Position numbers and translations under genes: made by a program | The notes under the pieces: model-generated | The model's database searches: none | What the model was told of the DNA's origin: nothing | Seen by the model: only the letters and a program-made list of their open reading frames with translations | Assembly (NCBI RefSeq): GCF_037893015.1 | Contig: NC_133661.1 | Coordinates: 242,150,583-242,214,582 of the forward strand | Source of the DNA: Macrotis lagotis | Taxonomy: Eukaryota > Chordata > Mammalia > Peramelemorphia > Peramelidae | Direction of reading: 5' to 3' | DNA: 64,000 nucleotides | Shown: one piece after another, positions 9,698 to 21,541 of the stretch | How the letters are laid out: every line of letters starts with the position of its first letter | Position numbering within the stretch: position 1 is the first letter of the stretch

Positions 9698-12598
9698 TCC
9701 ACTCACTCTTTAAAATGAGTTTATTTAGTTTCCAATTAGTTTTGGGTCTATATCTCTCTGACTCAATATTGCATATTAATTTTATTGCATTATGATCTGA
9801 GCAAGATGTATTCACTATTTCTGCCTTTCTGCAATTTATTATTAGGTTTTTATCCCCTAGTACATGTTTGTGTAAGTGACATGTACTGCAGAAAAGAAAG
9901 TATATTCCTTTCTATCCCCATTCAATTTCCTCCATAAGTCTATCATGTCTAGGTTTTCTAACAATCTATTTACCTCTTTAACTTTGGATGCTATACCATT
10001 TGGTGCATCCATATTTAGTATTGAAATTACTTTACTGTCTATGGTACCTTTTAGGAGTATATAGTTTCCTTCCTTATCTCTTTTAATAATATCTCTTCTT
10101 TCAGCTGCTTTGTATGAGGTAAGGATTGCTACCCCTCCTTTTTTCACTTCAGGTGAAGCAAAATTTATTTTGCTTCAACCTTTTACCTTTACTCTATATG
10201 TATCTCTCTGCTTCAGATGAGTTTCTTGTAATCAGAATATTGTAGGATTCTGTTTTTTAATCCACTCTGCTATTAACTTCTTTTTAAGGGAGAATTCATC
10301 CCATTCACATTCAAAGTTATAATTATGATTTATTGCCCTTCATGTTATCTTCCCTGTTTGCATTTCCCCATTTTCCCCCTTTATCCATAGTCCCCAGTAT
10401 TTTGTGTATGAATACCACCACCTTCAGTCTGCCCTCCTGTATCCAACCCTCCTCCCCTTTTTTCTTCTTTTCCTTTGACCCTTCTTCATTCCCTTACTTC
10501 TGTTGATTCCCCCTTTCCTCCCCCTTCCCCTTTCCCCTTTTAACACTTTAAAGGTAAGATAAATTTCTTAATTTAACTGAGTGTATATTTATTTTAAGCC
10601 AGTCAGTTGACAGTAAGATTCAGGCAGTTCTCATTCTCACACCTTCCCTTCCTCCTCTCTGTCACAATAAGTCCTTTGAACCTCTTAATGTAATGATATT
10701 TACCGCATAAGTCTCCTCCATCTTCCCATCTCTTTGCTCCCCTCTTTCTTTAAGAAAGTATTGTTTTTAAATCATTCTATCTGAATCATAGAAAGATCAT
10801 GAATGTCCATCACTTTTGGTTAAGTATATTCTCTCTACTAGCATTACAATTATTGAGATTTATTAAAGTCTTTCTCCCAGGTAAGGTTATGTCCTGTTTT
10901 ATTGTATTGGATAGCAGTTTTTCCAATAAATCATGAATGTCCACCACTTCTGGATAAATCAATTCTCTTTTATAAAGTTACAATTCTCTAGAGTTATTAA
11001 AGTCATTCTCCCAGGTAAGGATATAACCAGTTTCATCTTATTTGATAACAGGCTTTTTCTTTTTTCTTCCCCTCTTTTTTTTAATTTTAAAAACTTTTTG
11101 ATGTGTCTCTTGAGTCTCCTGTTTGAAGTCCAAATTTTCTATTAAGCTCTGATCTTTTCATCAGGAAAAGTTGGAAGTCTCCTATTTCATTAATTGTCCA
11201 CCTTTTGTCCTGGAAGAGAAGGCTCAGTTTTGCTGGATAATGGATTCTTTGCTTGCATTCCAAGCTCCCTTGCTTTTTTAAAATATTGCGTTCCAGGCCC
11301 TTCAATCCCTTAATGCTGATGCTACCAGGTCTTCTGTAATCCTTACTATGGCTCCTTGGTATATAAATTGTTTCTTTCTGGCTGCTTGTAGGATCTTGTT
11401 TTTTATATGATAATTCTGGAATTTGGCTACAGTATTCCTGGGTGTTTCCATTGTGGAATCAATTTCCGGAGAGGATTGATCTATTCTTTCAATAACTATT
11501 TTGCCCTCTGGTTCCATGATATCTGGGCAGTTTTCCATCACTAAATCCTGTTATATTGAGTCCAGACTTTTTTCCTCTCCAATGTTTCCAGGAAGACCAA
11601 TCATTTTTAGGTTATTTCTCCTCAATCTATTCTCAAGATGAGTGGTTTTACTGATGAAGTATTTTACATTTTCTTCTATTTTTTTTTCAATTTTTTGTTT
11701 TGTTAAACAGATACTTGTTATCTCATGAAGTCATTGGTTTCCATAGACTCCATTCTTTTTTTTTTTTAGGGAAGAAGACTTTTTCCATGTACCTTTTGCA
11801 ACGCCTTTTACAATTGGTCAATTCTATTTTTGTAAGAGTTTTCCCTTTGATCATTTGAGGTTTTGAGAGATTTATTTTCTTTTTGCATTTGTCCAATTGT
11901 ATTTTACAAGGATTTGTTTTCTTGTTGCAAGGTGTTCGTTTTCTCTTGGGTTTCTTTTCCCAAATTTTCCAAATTTTCTAATTTATTTTTAAACTCCTTT
12001 CTGATTTCTTCAAGGAAATCTTTCTGTGCTGGATACCAAATTATATTCTCCTTAGAGGTTCTACATCTCTCTGAGTTAGGGTCTTTCCCTTCTAGGAATT
12101 TTTCTATGGACCCCCATTTCCACTGACCTTTCTTCATTTTCCTGGTGTTGGGATTCTTAGAGACTTTACTCACTGGATTTAGTAACTCTACATGGGCAGG
12201 CCAGTAGGGCATGCTAAGAGACTTTGCTCCATGAGTTGAATATCTTCTGCTGGCCAGTAGCGGGGTCTAGAGGCTTTGTGCATGGAGTGTAATATCACTG
12301 CCTGGCCAGTAGGGGTGCAATAGGCCTTTCAGTAAGTCCCAGACCCTCAGTTTCACATCCATGCCTCCACTTTCTGTTTGTTTCTCAGAGCAAATGCCTC
12401 TGGGGCTGATTTTAGGTTAGTCCAGTTCTCACTGGCTGGCTGTGCACTGTGCTCAGCACACCCATGATTCCTGAATACACACCTTGATGTAAATTTTGTT
12501 CTCCTGCCTTCTCTTTTGGATTTCCATTAAGAGATTTGTGTCATATTATATGTGAGGGAAGATCAATAGACCTTAGCACAGAGCCTGACTTTTCTCCT

Positions 12599-12605
12599 CC
12601 ATCTT
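12599..12605 (-). promoter_or_regulatory. YY1-like site at L1 5' end
   Basis: CCATCTT on the plus strand, AAGATGG on the minus strand, about 15 bases inside the 5' end of this L1. Human L1 has a YY1 site at the same place that sets the transcription start. A role here is inferred from position and motif only. Confidence 0.5.
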
Positions 12606-12631
12606 GGCTGTTAATCTCTAAAGTGAATGTT

Positions 12632-12680
12632 GGAACTTGTTTTTGCATGTAATCAAGGGAAAAGTAAAATATTAAAATAA
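12632..12680 (+). mobile_element. L1/HAL1 3' end, right part of the split element
   Basis: TGGAACTTGTTTTTGCATG continues the 3' UTR that breaks off at 7482, and ends in an A-rich stretch with AATAAGAAAATA-type sequence. Together with 7205-7482 it restores the usual L1 3' end. Confidence 0.82.
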
Positions 12681-12928
12681 GAAAATAGAAAATTTCCTAT
12701 AAATTGACAAAATAAACTCCAATTTAGACACAATCTACATTTTGGGGACAGATTGTTGGTGTAAATAGGTTTCATATATTCTAATTTTCAGGGTGTTATG
12801 ATTCTGTTTTTATTTCTTAGACTAGACAGGTTGTTTTTTTCTAAAAATGTATATATATGAAAGAAAAAGAAATTGTGGATGGGTTTAGAAAACTGAATCT
12901 GTGCTTCTGTTAAGAAGTGTTTTTTGGG
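12681..12928. other. Unassigned A+T-rich sequence
   Basis: No open frame or known repeat recognised. Confidence 0.5.
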
Positions 12929-13080
12929 GGGCAGCTAGGTGGTGCAGTGTATAGAGCACCAGCCCTGGCTTCAGGAGTACCTGAGTTCAAATATGGCCTC
13001 AGATACTTAATAATTACCTAGCTGTGTGGCCTTGGGCAATCTACTTCACTGAATTACCTTGCAAAGAACAAAAGAAGAGT
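12929..13080 (+). repeat. WSINE-like CORE-SINE
   Basis: Head GGGGGGCAGCTAGGTGG, CORE and degraded A-rich tail. GAAGTGTTTTT before it and GAAGAGTTTTT after it look like a diverged duplication. Confidence 0.93.
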
Positions 13081-13335
13081 TTTTGATGTTAGATCAGTAT
13101 AAATTAGGAAAAGCCTTAGACAGAGTCAAAAGACCTTGGAACCTCATTTCTGCTATGTCCTATTAATTTGACTTTTGGTAAATTTCTTAATTTTTCAAAA
13201 GTGAGCTTTTCACATGGGTAAAAATATGCTTTATACTATATACTTCTCAGAGTTACTGTGTTTTTCTGGACCTGTGATTTCATCTGATCCAGAAATTTCT
13301 GATGGAAAAAAATTTTTTTCTGAGGTCAACAGCTT
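13081..13335. other. Unassigned sequence
   Basis: Resembles a decayed MIR-type SINE around 13110-13260 (split cysteine-free, non-coding; 'TGACTTTTGGTAAATTTCTTAATTT' is CORE-like), otherwise nothing recognised. Confidence 0.3.
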
Positions 13336-14304
13336 TTCTATAATTTACCATAGAAAAGATACTTAATCTCCAAAAATGCCAGTAAAATTTACCACATGAT
13401 AAAAGAAATCAACTCCTTCAAATTTTAAATTGACCAAAAGGAAAAGGAAAATTATTTTAAAAGTAAGATTGACCAACTGGAAAAGGAAAGCAACTCATTA
13501 AAAGTAAAATTAATCAACTAAAAAAGGAAACATAAAAGCTAACCAAAGGATATAAAATCCTAAAAATGAAAATTGGAGCAATGTACACTATTCACTTTAT
13601 GAGACACCATGATTCCATCAAATAAAACTAAAAGACTGAAAAAAATAGAAGAAAATATAAGGCACTTCAAAATGATTAACCTATAAAATAGATGAAGGAA
13701 TCATAATTTATGAATTCTTGGTCTACTTAAAAGCCATGAGCAGAAAAAGAACTTGGACAGCATTATGGAAATTATCATGAAAAACTGCCTTAATATCCAA
13801 GAAAAAGAAGATAAAACAGTCTTTGAAAGAATCCATTGAACACCCCCAGAAAGAGATGTCAAAACAAATTTTGCAAGCAATATTGTAACCAAATTTCAGA
13901 ATCCTCAATTAAAGGAAGGAATACTAAAAGCAATAAAAAAGCAGCAATTTAAATACCAGGGAGACACAGTCGGGATTACGAGCAATTTAGCAGTTTTAAA
14001 ATTAAAGGATCAGAGGGCTTGGAATATAATATTCCAGATGGCAAAAGATCTTGGAGTAAAACCAAGAATCAATCGCCCTACAAAATTCAGTATATTCTTT
14101 CAAAGGAAAAGATAGGCTTTCAACAAAATAGAGAATTTTGAAACTTATCTGATAAGAAGACCAGATTTAAACAGAAAATTTGATCTTCAAGTACAAGTTT
14201 CAAGAGATGCATAAAAAGGTAAATGGAAAGAAAAAATAAGCCAGTTAATAAGACAAAACTGCCTACATTCCTATAAGGGAAGACAATATTTGTAACTCAT
14301 GAAG

Positions 14305-14580
14305 ATTGCATTTGTTGGGATCATTGGAGGGAGTGTACTTGGATAGAAGGTGTGGGTCTAAATTGATTATAATGTGATGGTAATTTAACTAATGAGGAAA
14401 TTTCTATTGGTATAGTTGGAGGGACTGTACTTAAACAGAGGATGTGGAAATAAATAATTATGATGTGATGATACTTATAGACATTGAGAATTGTACTTCC
14501 ATTTGATTAGTTGAAGTGTGACTATTTTGACAGAGGTTCTGGGTCCAAGACAGTTATAAAACAATTAATATATTAAAAGG
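14305..14580 (+). repeat. Three tandem units of about 92 bp in the L1 inter-ORF region
   Basis: The marker TTGGAGGGAGTGTACTT (14324-14340) recurs as TTGGAGGGACTGTACTT (14416-14432) and, more diverged, at about 14511. Each is followed by an 'ACAGAGGNTGTGG'-like stretch and TNATAATGTGATG-like sequence. Confidence 0.75.
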
Positions 14581-17037
14581 GTTATACTAGGAAAAGACAG
14601 AGGCATTAAATGGGCTAAATAACACCACATGAAGAGCCACAAAGGACTGATTATAGTACAGGAAAATAAGGGAGAGTATGAGCCCTCAGTAAAACTTACT
14701 TTCAACAATATTGGCTCAAAGAATAATAATGCAATAGGTTTTAGAATTTTACCCTGCCCTACAGGGAAGTCTGAGGTGGGGGGGGGGAAGAGAAAGAAAG
14801 GGCAAGGAGGAGGCTGACAAAAGGAAGGCAAAAAATAAAAAGAAAAGAAAAGGGAAAGGGAATGGGAACGGGAGAAGAAAAGGGAGGGGACCTGATAGAA
14901 GGGAGGTCAGCTTCAGAGAGGTATCAGTCAGAAGCAAAACAATGGTGGAAGGGGTAAGGGGAGAGGAGAGACAAAAGTATGAATGAAGGAAAGATAACAT
15001 GAAGGGAAATACAGACTCAGTAATCATAATGTTGAATGTGAATGGGATAAACTATCCCATAAAATGAAAGCTAATGGCAGAGGAAATTAAAAATCAGAAT
15101 CTAACAATATGTTGGTTACAAGAAATACATTTGAAACAGAGAGATTCACAAAGATTACAGGTAAGAGACTGAAGCAGAATACATTATGCTTCAGCTAATA
15201 TTAAAAAGCAAGGGTAGCAGTCCTGATCTCAGACAAAGTAAGGGCAAAATAGATCTAATTAAAAGGGATAAGGAAAGAAACTATATCTTCCTAAAAAGTA
15301 TCATGGACAAGAAGCAATATCGATATTAAACACTTGGAAGAACATCCAAGTTTTATAGGAGAAGGTAAATGAGTTGCAAGAAAACAGAGAGCAAAACTAT
15401 ATTAGTGGAGGACTTTAATTTCACTCTCCCAGGATTAGATAGATCTAATGACCAAATAAACAGAATGAAGTTAAAAAAGTGAATAGAATTTTTAAAAAGT
15501 AAGATATGATAGATTTCTGGGAAAATTGAATGAGGATGAAAAGGAATATACCTTCTTTTCTGTGGTGCATGACATCTACACAAAAAATTGACCATATATT
15601 ATGGCATAAAATCCTCACATTGCAGAAAATCAGACATTTTAAATACATCCTTTTCAGATTATGATATAATAAAAATTAAATGTAGTAAAGGTACATGGAA
15701 AAATAAACTAAAATAAATTGAGAACTTAAATGTTTAAGTTAAAAGAAGGAATGGATCAAACAACAAATCATAGAAATACCCATCAATTTAATTCAAGATA
15801 ATGACAATTACATAATACTGAAACTTGTAGTATTCAGCCAAAGTTGTTGTTACAGAGGATCAATGAACTGGATGGACATGCAACTAAAAAACCTAGAAAA
15901 AAAATTTTAAGACTCCTCAATTAAGTGCCAAATTAGAAATTCTGAAAATCAGTAGAGAAATTAATACAGCTGAAATAAATCTATTAAACTAGTAAACAAA
16001 AAAGAGTTTGTTTTATGAAAAAAACAATCAAATAGATAAATCTTTAATCAATTTCAAAAAAAGAAAGCAGGAAATCAAATTGCCAAATATCAAAAATGAA
16101 AATGATGAACCCACAACTAATGGAGAAATTAAAGTAATAATTCAGAACTATTTTGCCCAATTGTATGCTCACAAACCTGACAAAGTAGAATAGATATTAT
16201 TTACAAAAATATGAACTGCTTGGATTAATGGAAGAGAAAATAAAATACTAAATCCCATTTCAGAAAAAGAAATTGAACAAGTCATCAATAAACTCCCTAA
16301 GAAAAAATCTCCAGGGTCAGATGGATTTACAAGTGAATTCTATCAAACATTTAAAGAAGAATTAATTCCAATTCTATATAAACTAGTTTAAAAAGGGAAA
16401 CAGAGTTCTACCAAATTCCTTTTATGACATCAACATGGTACTAAACAAAGAAGAGCGAAAACAGACAAATTTATAGACCAATCTCCCTAATGAATATTGA
16501 TGTAAAACTTTTAAATTATTTTTAGAAGAGATTACAGCAGGCTATCATTAGGTAGAATTCATTTCAGAAAATCAGAATGATTAAATATTAGGGACAAAAT
16601 AAGAATAATTGTTCATATCAAAAACAAAATTAACAGAAATTTTTTGATTCTCTGAATAAAAGCTGAAAAATCCTTCAACAAAATACACCTATTCCTATGA
16701 AAAACACTAGAGAGCATAGGAATAAATGGAGGTTTCTTAAAATGATAAGCATTATCTATCTAAATCCATCAGTAAGCATTATATGGAATGGATTTAAACT
16801 AGAAGCATTCCCAATAAAATCAGGGGTGAAACAAGGATGCCCATTAACATCACTATTTAATTCAATATTGCTTTAGAAATATTGGTTTTAGTATTAAGAA
16901 AAGCAATAAAATTTAAGGATTTAGAATAGGCAATGAGAAAACAAAACTCTCATTCTTCGAAGATTATACGATAGTATACTTAGAGAACCATACAAAATCA
17001 ACTAAAAACTACTTGAAACAATAACTTTAGCAAAGTA

Positions 17038-17058
17038 ATAATAATAATAATAATAATG
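17038..17058 (+). repeat. (ATA)n microsatellite
   Basis: Seven ATA-type units within L1 ORF2. Confidence 0.8.
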
Positions 17059-19012
17059 ATACTCACATAATAAATTCACATAAATCATCAGAATTTCTAT
17101 ACATGACCAGCAAAGAGATAGAAAGACAAATTTCATTTAAAGTAACTGGAGACAACATAAAATATTGGAGAATCTACTTCCCAAGACAAACTGAGAATCT
17201 CTAGGAACACAATTAAAAATATTTTCCTTACAAATATAATCAGATTTAAACAACTGGAAAAATGGTAATTGCTCATGGGTAGACCAAGCTAATATAATGA
17301 AAGTTAAATAACTTTTTTCAGTGTCATGCCTATACAACTACCAAAAAACTGTTTTGTAGAGCTAGAAAAACCATTTATTTGAAGGAACAAAAGGTTTATA
17401 TTATCAAGGAAATTAATACAAAAAGATGCAAAGAAAGGTAACCTAGATATTCCAGATCCATAACTATATTATCCAGTAATAGTCATTAAAACTGTCTGTT
17501 CAGCAGTAGAATAGGTTCAAAAGAAACAGTGATAAATAACTATGACTTGAGCTTCTGAGATAAGAACTCACTATTTGATAAAAACTACAGGATTACTGGG
17601 AAAATAGTATAGTAAAAACTAGTCATAGACCCACATCTCATACCCTATACCAACATAAGATCAAAATGGGTATAGGATTTAGACATAAAAAGGGATACCC
17701 TAAGCTAATAAAGAGAACAAGAAATAATTTATCTGTCAGATCTATGGAAGGGGGTGGAGTTTATGACCAAGCAAGAGATGGAGAACATTATAAACTACAA
17801 AATGGAGAATTGCAACTATATGAAATGAAAAAGATTTTGCACAAAAATATTAATGCAACCAAGATTAGAAAGAATATAGAAAGCTGAGAGAGACAATTTT
17901 CACAGCTAGTGATTTTGATAAAGGATTTGTTCTAAAATATATAGGGAAAAGAGTCAAGTAAGACTGTCTTTCCCAAGTTGTAAATCGTAAAAGTACATAA
18001 ACAGGCAGTTTTCAGAACCAAAAAAATTAAAACTATCTATAGTCATATGCAAAAATGCTTCAAATCATTATTTATTGGAAATATGCAAACTAAAACAACT
18101 CTGAGGTATCACCTCATGCCTATCAAATTGATTTTAAATGACAAAAAAGGAAAATGATCAATATTGGAGAGGATGTGGAACACTAACATATTGTTGGTGG
18201 AGTTGTGAACTGATCCAAACATTCTGGAGAGCAATTTGAAACTATGTCCAAAGTGCAATAAAACTGCATACCCTTTGATCCAGCAGTAACACTGCTAGTT
18301 CTATATCCATATGTACAAATATATTTATTGTAGTTTTTATGTAGTGGCAAAGAATTGGAAATTGAGAGGATAGCGATCAGTTGGGGAATGGCTGAACAAA
18401 TTATAGTCTATGAATGTGGCAGAGTAATATTGTTCTATAATAAATCCTCAGTGGTTGGACTTTAGAAAAGCCTGGAAAGATATACATGAATTAATGCTGA
18501 ATGAAAAGAGCAGAATCAGGAGAACACTCTAAATATTATCAGCAACATTGTGAGATTAACAGCAACTATGATGGGTGCAGCTTCTCTTTGCAGTTCAGTG
18601 ATCAAGGACAATCCTGTGAGACTTATTATGGAAAATGCTGTCCATATCCAGAGAAAAACTACGGAGTCTGAATGCAGAGCAAAGCATACTATATTCACTT
18701 TTTAAAATTTCTTTTGTGTTGTTTCTTTCTCTGTCATGGCCCCCCCCAATTCTATTTCCCCTTTCAAAATATGACCAATATTTAAATATGTTAAACGCAA
18801 CCATACATTTACAAGTTATATAAGATTGTTGAAAAACACTAGAGAGCATAGGAATAAATGGAAGTTTTCTTAAAATGATAAGCCATGGAGAGGTGGGAAG
18901 GGAAAGGAGGGTGATAGAAAGATACAGAACTCAAAAGTTTGTAAAATGAAGAATATTGAAAGCTATTTTTGTATATAATTGGAAAAAAATAAAATAAAGT
19001 AAATTAAAAAAA

Positions 19013-19265
19013 AGATAGGCCATGTCTAACCAAAAATAGTGATGGAAATTTGACTGTTGCACAATTTACTTAGTTCTCCCCATTCCATTCTCTAAGAAAG
19101 AAATTCCCTCAGAGGTCTTAATTATCTGATTAAATTGCTTGTATTTATCAAATTAAATTGAATCACTTCCTTATGTCCATTTTAACAATATTGTATAGGT
19201 CCTGCACCAAATGCTATCAATATAAACAATTGTATTAGGTCACTAGGGGGTGGGGCCTTGGGCCC
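19013..19265. other. Unassigned sequence downstream of the ELOB pseudogene
   Basis: No poly(A)/poly(T) tract that would mark the 3' end of the ELOB retrocopy is visible. Possibly decayed 3' UTR plus flanking sequence. Confidence 0.35.
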
Positions 19266-19622
19266 TTACTGTACAGCTTGCTCATTGGTGCCAATTCCAG
19301 AGTCTTGGGGCTTCATGACATCTGGCAGTTCCGGGGGTCTGGAGAAAGCCTCAATGTGTAATGTTTCAAATACATCATCAGCTCAAAAGACCAGCCTCAC
19401 AGTGGCTGGTGCTTGAGGCCTGGCTGTCTGACTTGCAAAGCCACACTTGCCCAGGGTCTTACTGTCATCCAGAAGCTGGTCATCCTTGTAGAGATGCTGC
19501 TCACCTGGGGGCCTCCTGAGGATGCCTTCTACAATGCGCTTCAGCTGGAACACTATGCTCAACTCCTTGGCATCGGTGAAGATGGTTGTCTTGTGGTGCC
19601 GGATCATCAGGAACACATCTAT
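19266..19622 (-). pseudogene. ELOB: Processed pseudogene of elongin B (ELOB/TCEB2)
   Basis: On the minus strand the full 118-residue elongin B frame is readable without indels: ubiquitin-like start '[19 protein letters not shown]', middle '[20 protein letters not shown]', end 'PPELPDVMKPQDSG' and 'NEQAVQ' before TAA at 19268-19266. Elongin B partners elongin C in the elongin complex and in VHL/SOCS-box ubiquitin ligases. This copy is dead: the start codon is ATA at 19622-19620, with GCCACA before it as a decayed Kozak context, and codon 80 (19385-19383), normally Arg, is TGA, consistent with a CpG C-to-T change. About 20 further residues differ from the human protein as I remember it. The single uninterrupted frame means it arose by retrotransposition of spliced mRNA. 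No target-site duplication or tail was found. Confidence 0.95.
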
Positions 19623-19689
19623 TGTGGCATCTATCTTCCCTCCCCCCAATCAACTGAATATATATTTTTTAAACTAAATTCTGCTAAAT

Positions 19690-19945
19690 AACCATAAAAC
19701 CCTTTGCTTTGTTGTTCAAGGCTCTCCACAATATAGTTTCAATCAATTTCTTGAGCCTCAACTTACTTTGTATACTTTCTTGTTCACTACACAACAATCA
19801 AATGGATTATTTTTATTTTTCATATAAAGTTCTCATTTTCCTAGCCCTGTACTCTTACTTGCAATGCTTCCTAAACTTTGAGTACCACACGTCCCTTCTT
19901 TACCATTTGATATTAATTTTTCCAGAAACCCTAAGGCTGTGTGTT
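19690..19945 (+). repeat. L2-like LINE 3' fragment
   Basis: 'AAGGCTCTCCACAATATAGTTTC' and the following pyrimidine-rich stretch match the L2 3' region in order (feature words 'CTCCACAAT', 'CCTAGCCCTGTAC', 'TGCAATGCTTCC'). Strongly diverged. Confidence 0.5.
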
Positions 19946-20029
19946 GACTTAGTTTTAAAATATAATATCTATATCATAATGTATTTATTTGTTTTTATTA
20001 AATATATTTTCATCTGAGTTGGTCACACT

Positions 20030-20675
20030 TGTTGGGGATGTTGTCAGTATATGGGAGTTACTGTGTTTCTCTAACAATTCTTCAAGGTCCCCTCTATTAA
20101 GATCTCCCTGATGTGGGGTCCAAAGTTGTCCAATCTATAAGAAAAACCAAATAATGTATAGCTCCAAAGCAATAGTACTTTATTAAAAGGTCCATAGTCC
20201 TCTCTAATAAAATGGTCTTGAGATCTGCTTCATGGTTGAAGAAGACCCCTTTCCCCAGGGTCTTAGTATTATAGGATTTGAAACATGGACATTTAGAAGA
20301 GATCAAGTAAAATACAGGCCTCTTGGGCTGACAAACCTTGATTTTGTCCTCTTAGAAGATCTAGAAATGATGCATCATCATGGGTGATCATAATATGAGC
20401 AAGGCAAGATTAATTTCTGGTGACTAAGTGGTCATAAGTTGAGGCTATTCTCATATTGGGCAAGAAAGGGTGACTTTTTCATATCACATCAAAACATTTC
20501 ACTTAAGCTGGGTTTGGTTATCAGTATTCTAGTGGTTAGGCAAGTGAACTAACTTATAATTTGCAGTTCACTTCTCTGGTGCCTAATATAAAGATTTAGC
20601 CCTATAGAATCATAACAAACAGATTAAGGCTGATTAGAGATAAGTTTAAAATAAAATAAGAGTCTAATGATCAAT
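20030..20675 (-). mobile_element. Candidate solo LTR of an endogenous retrovirus (fossil)
   Basis: About 645 bp starting TGTTGGGG on the plus strand and flanked by TCACACT at 20023-20029 and 20675-20681, a likely 6-7-bp target-site duplication. On the minus strand it has AATAAA at about 20184 roughly 150 bp before its end, as in an LTR with a short R-U5. No internal retroviral genes adjoin it, so it would be a solo LTR. An old, degraded fossil; the family is not identified. Confidence 0.45.
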
Positions 20676-20681
20676 CACACT

Positions 20682-21527
20682 AATCCTTCCAGAAACTTCG
20701 TGTTTCACAGATTTCCTCAAGCACATTCCCATCATATATGAAGGGAATATTAGGATTTCTTACTATATGAACTTCCTTGAAGATCACAATCTTTTCATAA
20801 CTTGGCATATAAATCATAGGGAGGAACAAAGAAATTAAATGACAGTCAGAGTCATTCAGTTAATAAGGGACAAAGGTGGGATTTGAATGTAGGACTTCTT
20901 GAATTCAATCACAGCAATATAACAAACTATATTCTATATATCTTGATAATATATACAGGGTATTTTGATCTATTTTTTTGTATCTGTGTATGTGCCTTAT
21001 CTTTCCTGGTAATGTCATGGATAACCACATCTTATTAACATTTTTTGCACCTATATCACTGTGCACTACTAATTGTAGAAGCATGAAAAATTATTTCTGA
21101 ATGAATATAAGAATAAACCTGGCTACAGTGTAATGAAACTTGTCATGCAGGCTTGTGGGACTGATGATCAGGACAGGCAAGAAACAATTCTACCTTTGCT
21201 TCTTTGTGTGTAGATAAAACCAGTCTTCTTTTCTAAAAATGGAGTTTTGGGATGAAATATTAATGGAAATTGAAGCTGACTGGAAAGGTACAAAAAGAGA
21301 TTAGGATAAATGGCAATCTGCCCAGAAACATCTGGTAGAATTGTAACTAGGATCACAGTGGACCATGAATTGATTTAATATCTTTATTAATTATTTGAAA
21401 GGTGGATTAAAAATGAATTATATAGGTGGATATGAATTGAGAGATCTTGATACCACAGAAAAGGACCAATAAAAGATACTGTCAGAAATAAGGAAGATAA
21501 GAATATTTCTGAATACTTGAAATAACC
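20682..21527. other. Mostly unassigned sequence with a MIR-type SINE remnant
   Basis: 20815-20930 on the minus strand has MIR-type wording (GATTTGAATGTAGGACTTCTTGA on the plus strand, after 'GTCAGAGTCATTCAGTTAATAAG'). The rest, to the L1 5' end at about 21528, is unrecognised. Confidence 0.5.
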
Positions 21528-21541
21528 CTAGGGGAGGAGCC

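Larger units (their letters stand above)
7483..12620 (-). mobile_element. L1 LINE with 5' end, ORF1 and most of ORF2 (3' part of ORF2 deleted)
   Basis: On the minus strand: 5' UTR 12620 to about 12210, starting near a YY1-like AAGATGG motif; ORF1 about 12160-11090, with a lysine/glutamate-rich coiled coil, then 'KFQNYHIKNKILQAARKK', then 'SELNRKFGLQTGDSRD'; inter-ORF about 11080-10350; ORF2 about 10350-7690, with endonuclease blocks near 10300-10170 and 10000 and an RT-side block LPDVKLYYKASVIK at about 7730-7690. It then jumps to a short A-rich 3' tail (7690-7483), so the C-terminal part of ORF2 is missing. An 11-bp target-site duplication, AAGTGAATGTT (7472-7482 and 12621-12631), marks it as a single insertion into the L1/HAL1 3' UTR at 7205-7482 and 12632-12680. 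A SINE lies inside ORF2. Stops are frequent in both ORFs. Confidence 0.92.
13336..19012 (+). mobile_element. L1 LINE, 5'-truncated, both ORFs and 3' UTR present but decayed
   Basis: ORF1: coiled-coil part about 13360-13600 ('IDQLEKESNSLK' near 13470), then RNA-binding and C-terminal parts to about 14213 ('LGVKPRINRPTKF', then 'RPDLNRKFDLQVQVSRDA' and a stop). Inter-ORF 14214-15000 has a threefold tandem repeat of about 92 bp. ORF2 starts with the ATG at 15000 ('MKGNTDSVIIMLNVNGIN', endonuclease N-terminus). RT blocks: '[19 protein letters not shown]' near 16290, 'RPISLMNID' near 16480, 'GVKQGCPLTSLFN' near 16826; the FADD motif near 16955 is degraded. C-terminal region to about 18300, 3' UTR to the A-rich end at 19012. 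All frames carry stops. A 52-bp piece of ORF2 (16699-16750) recurs in the 3' UTR (18831-18883). No SINE lies in this copy. Confidence 0.93.
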
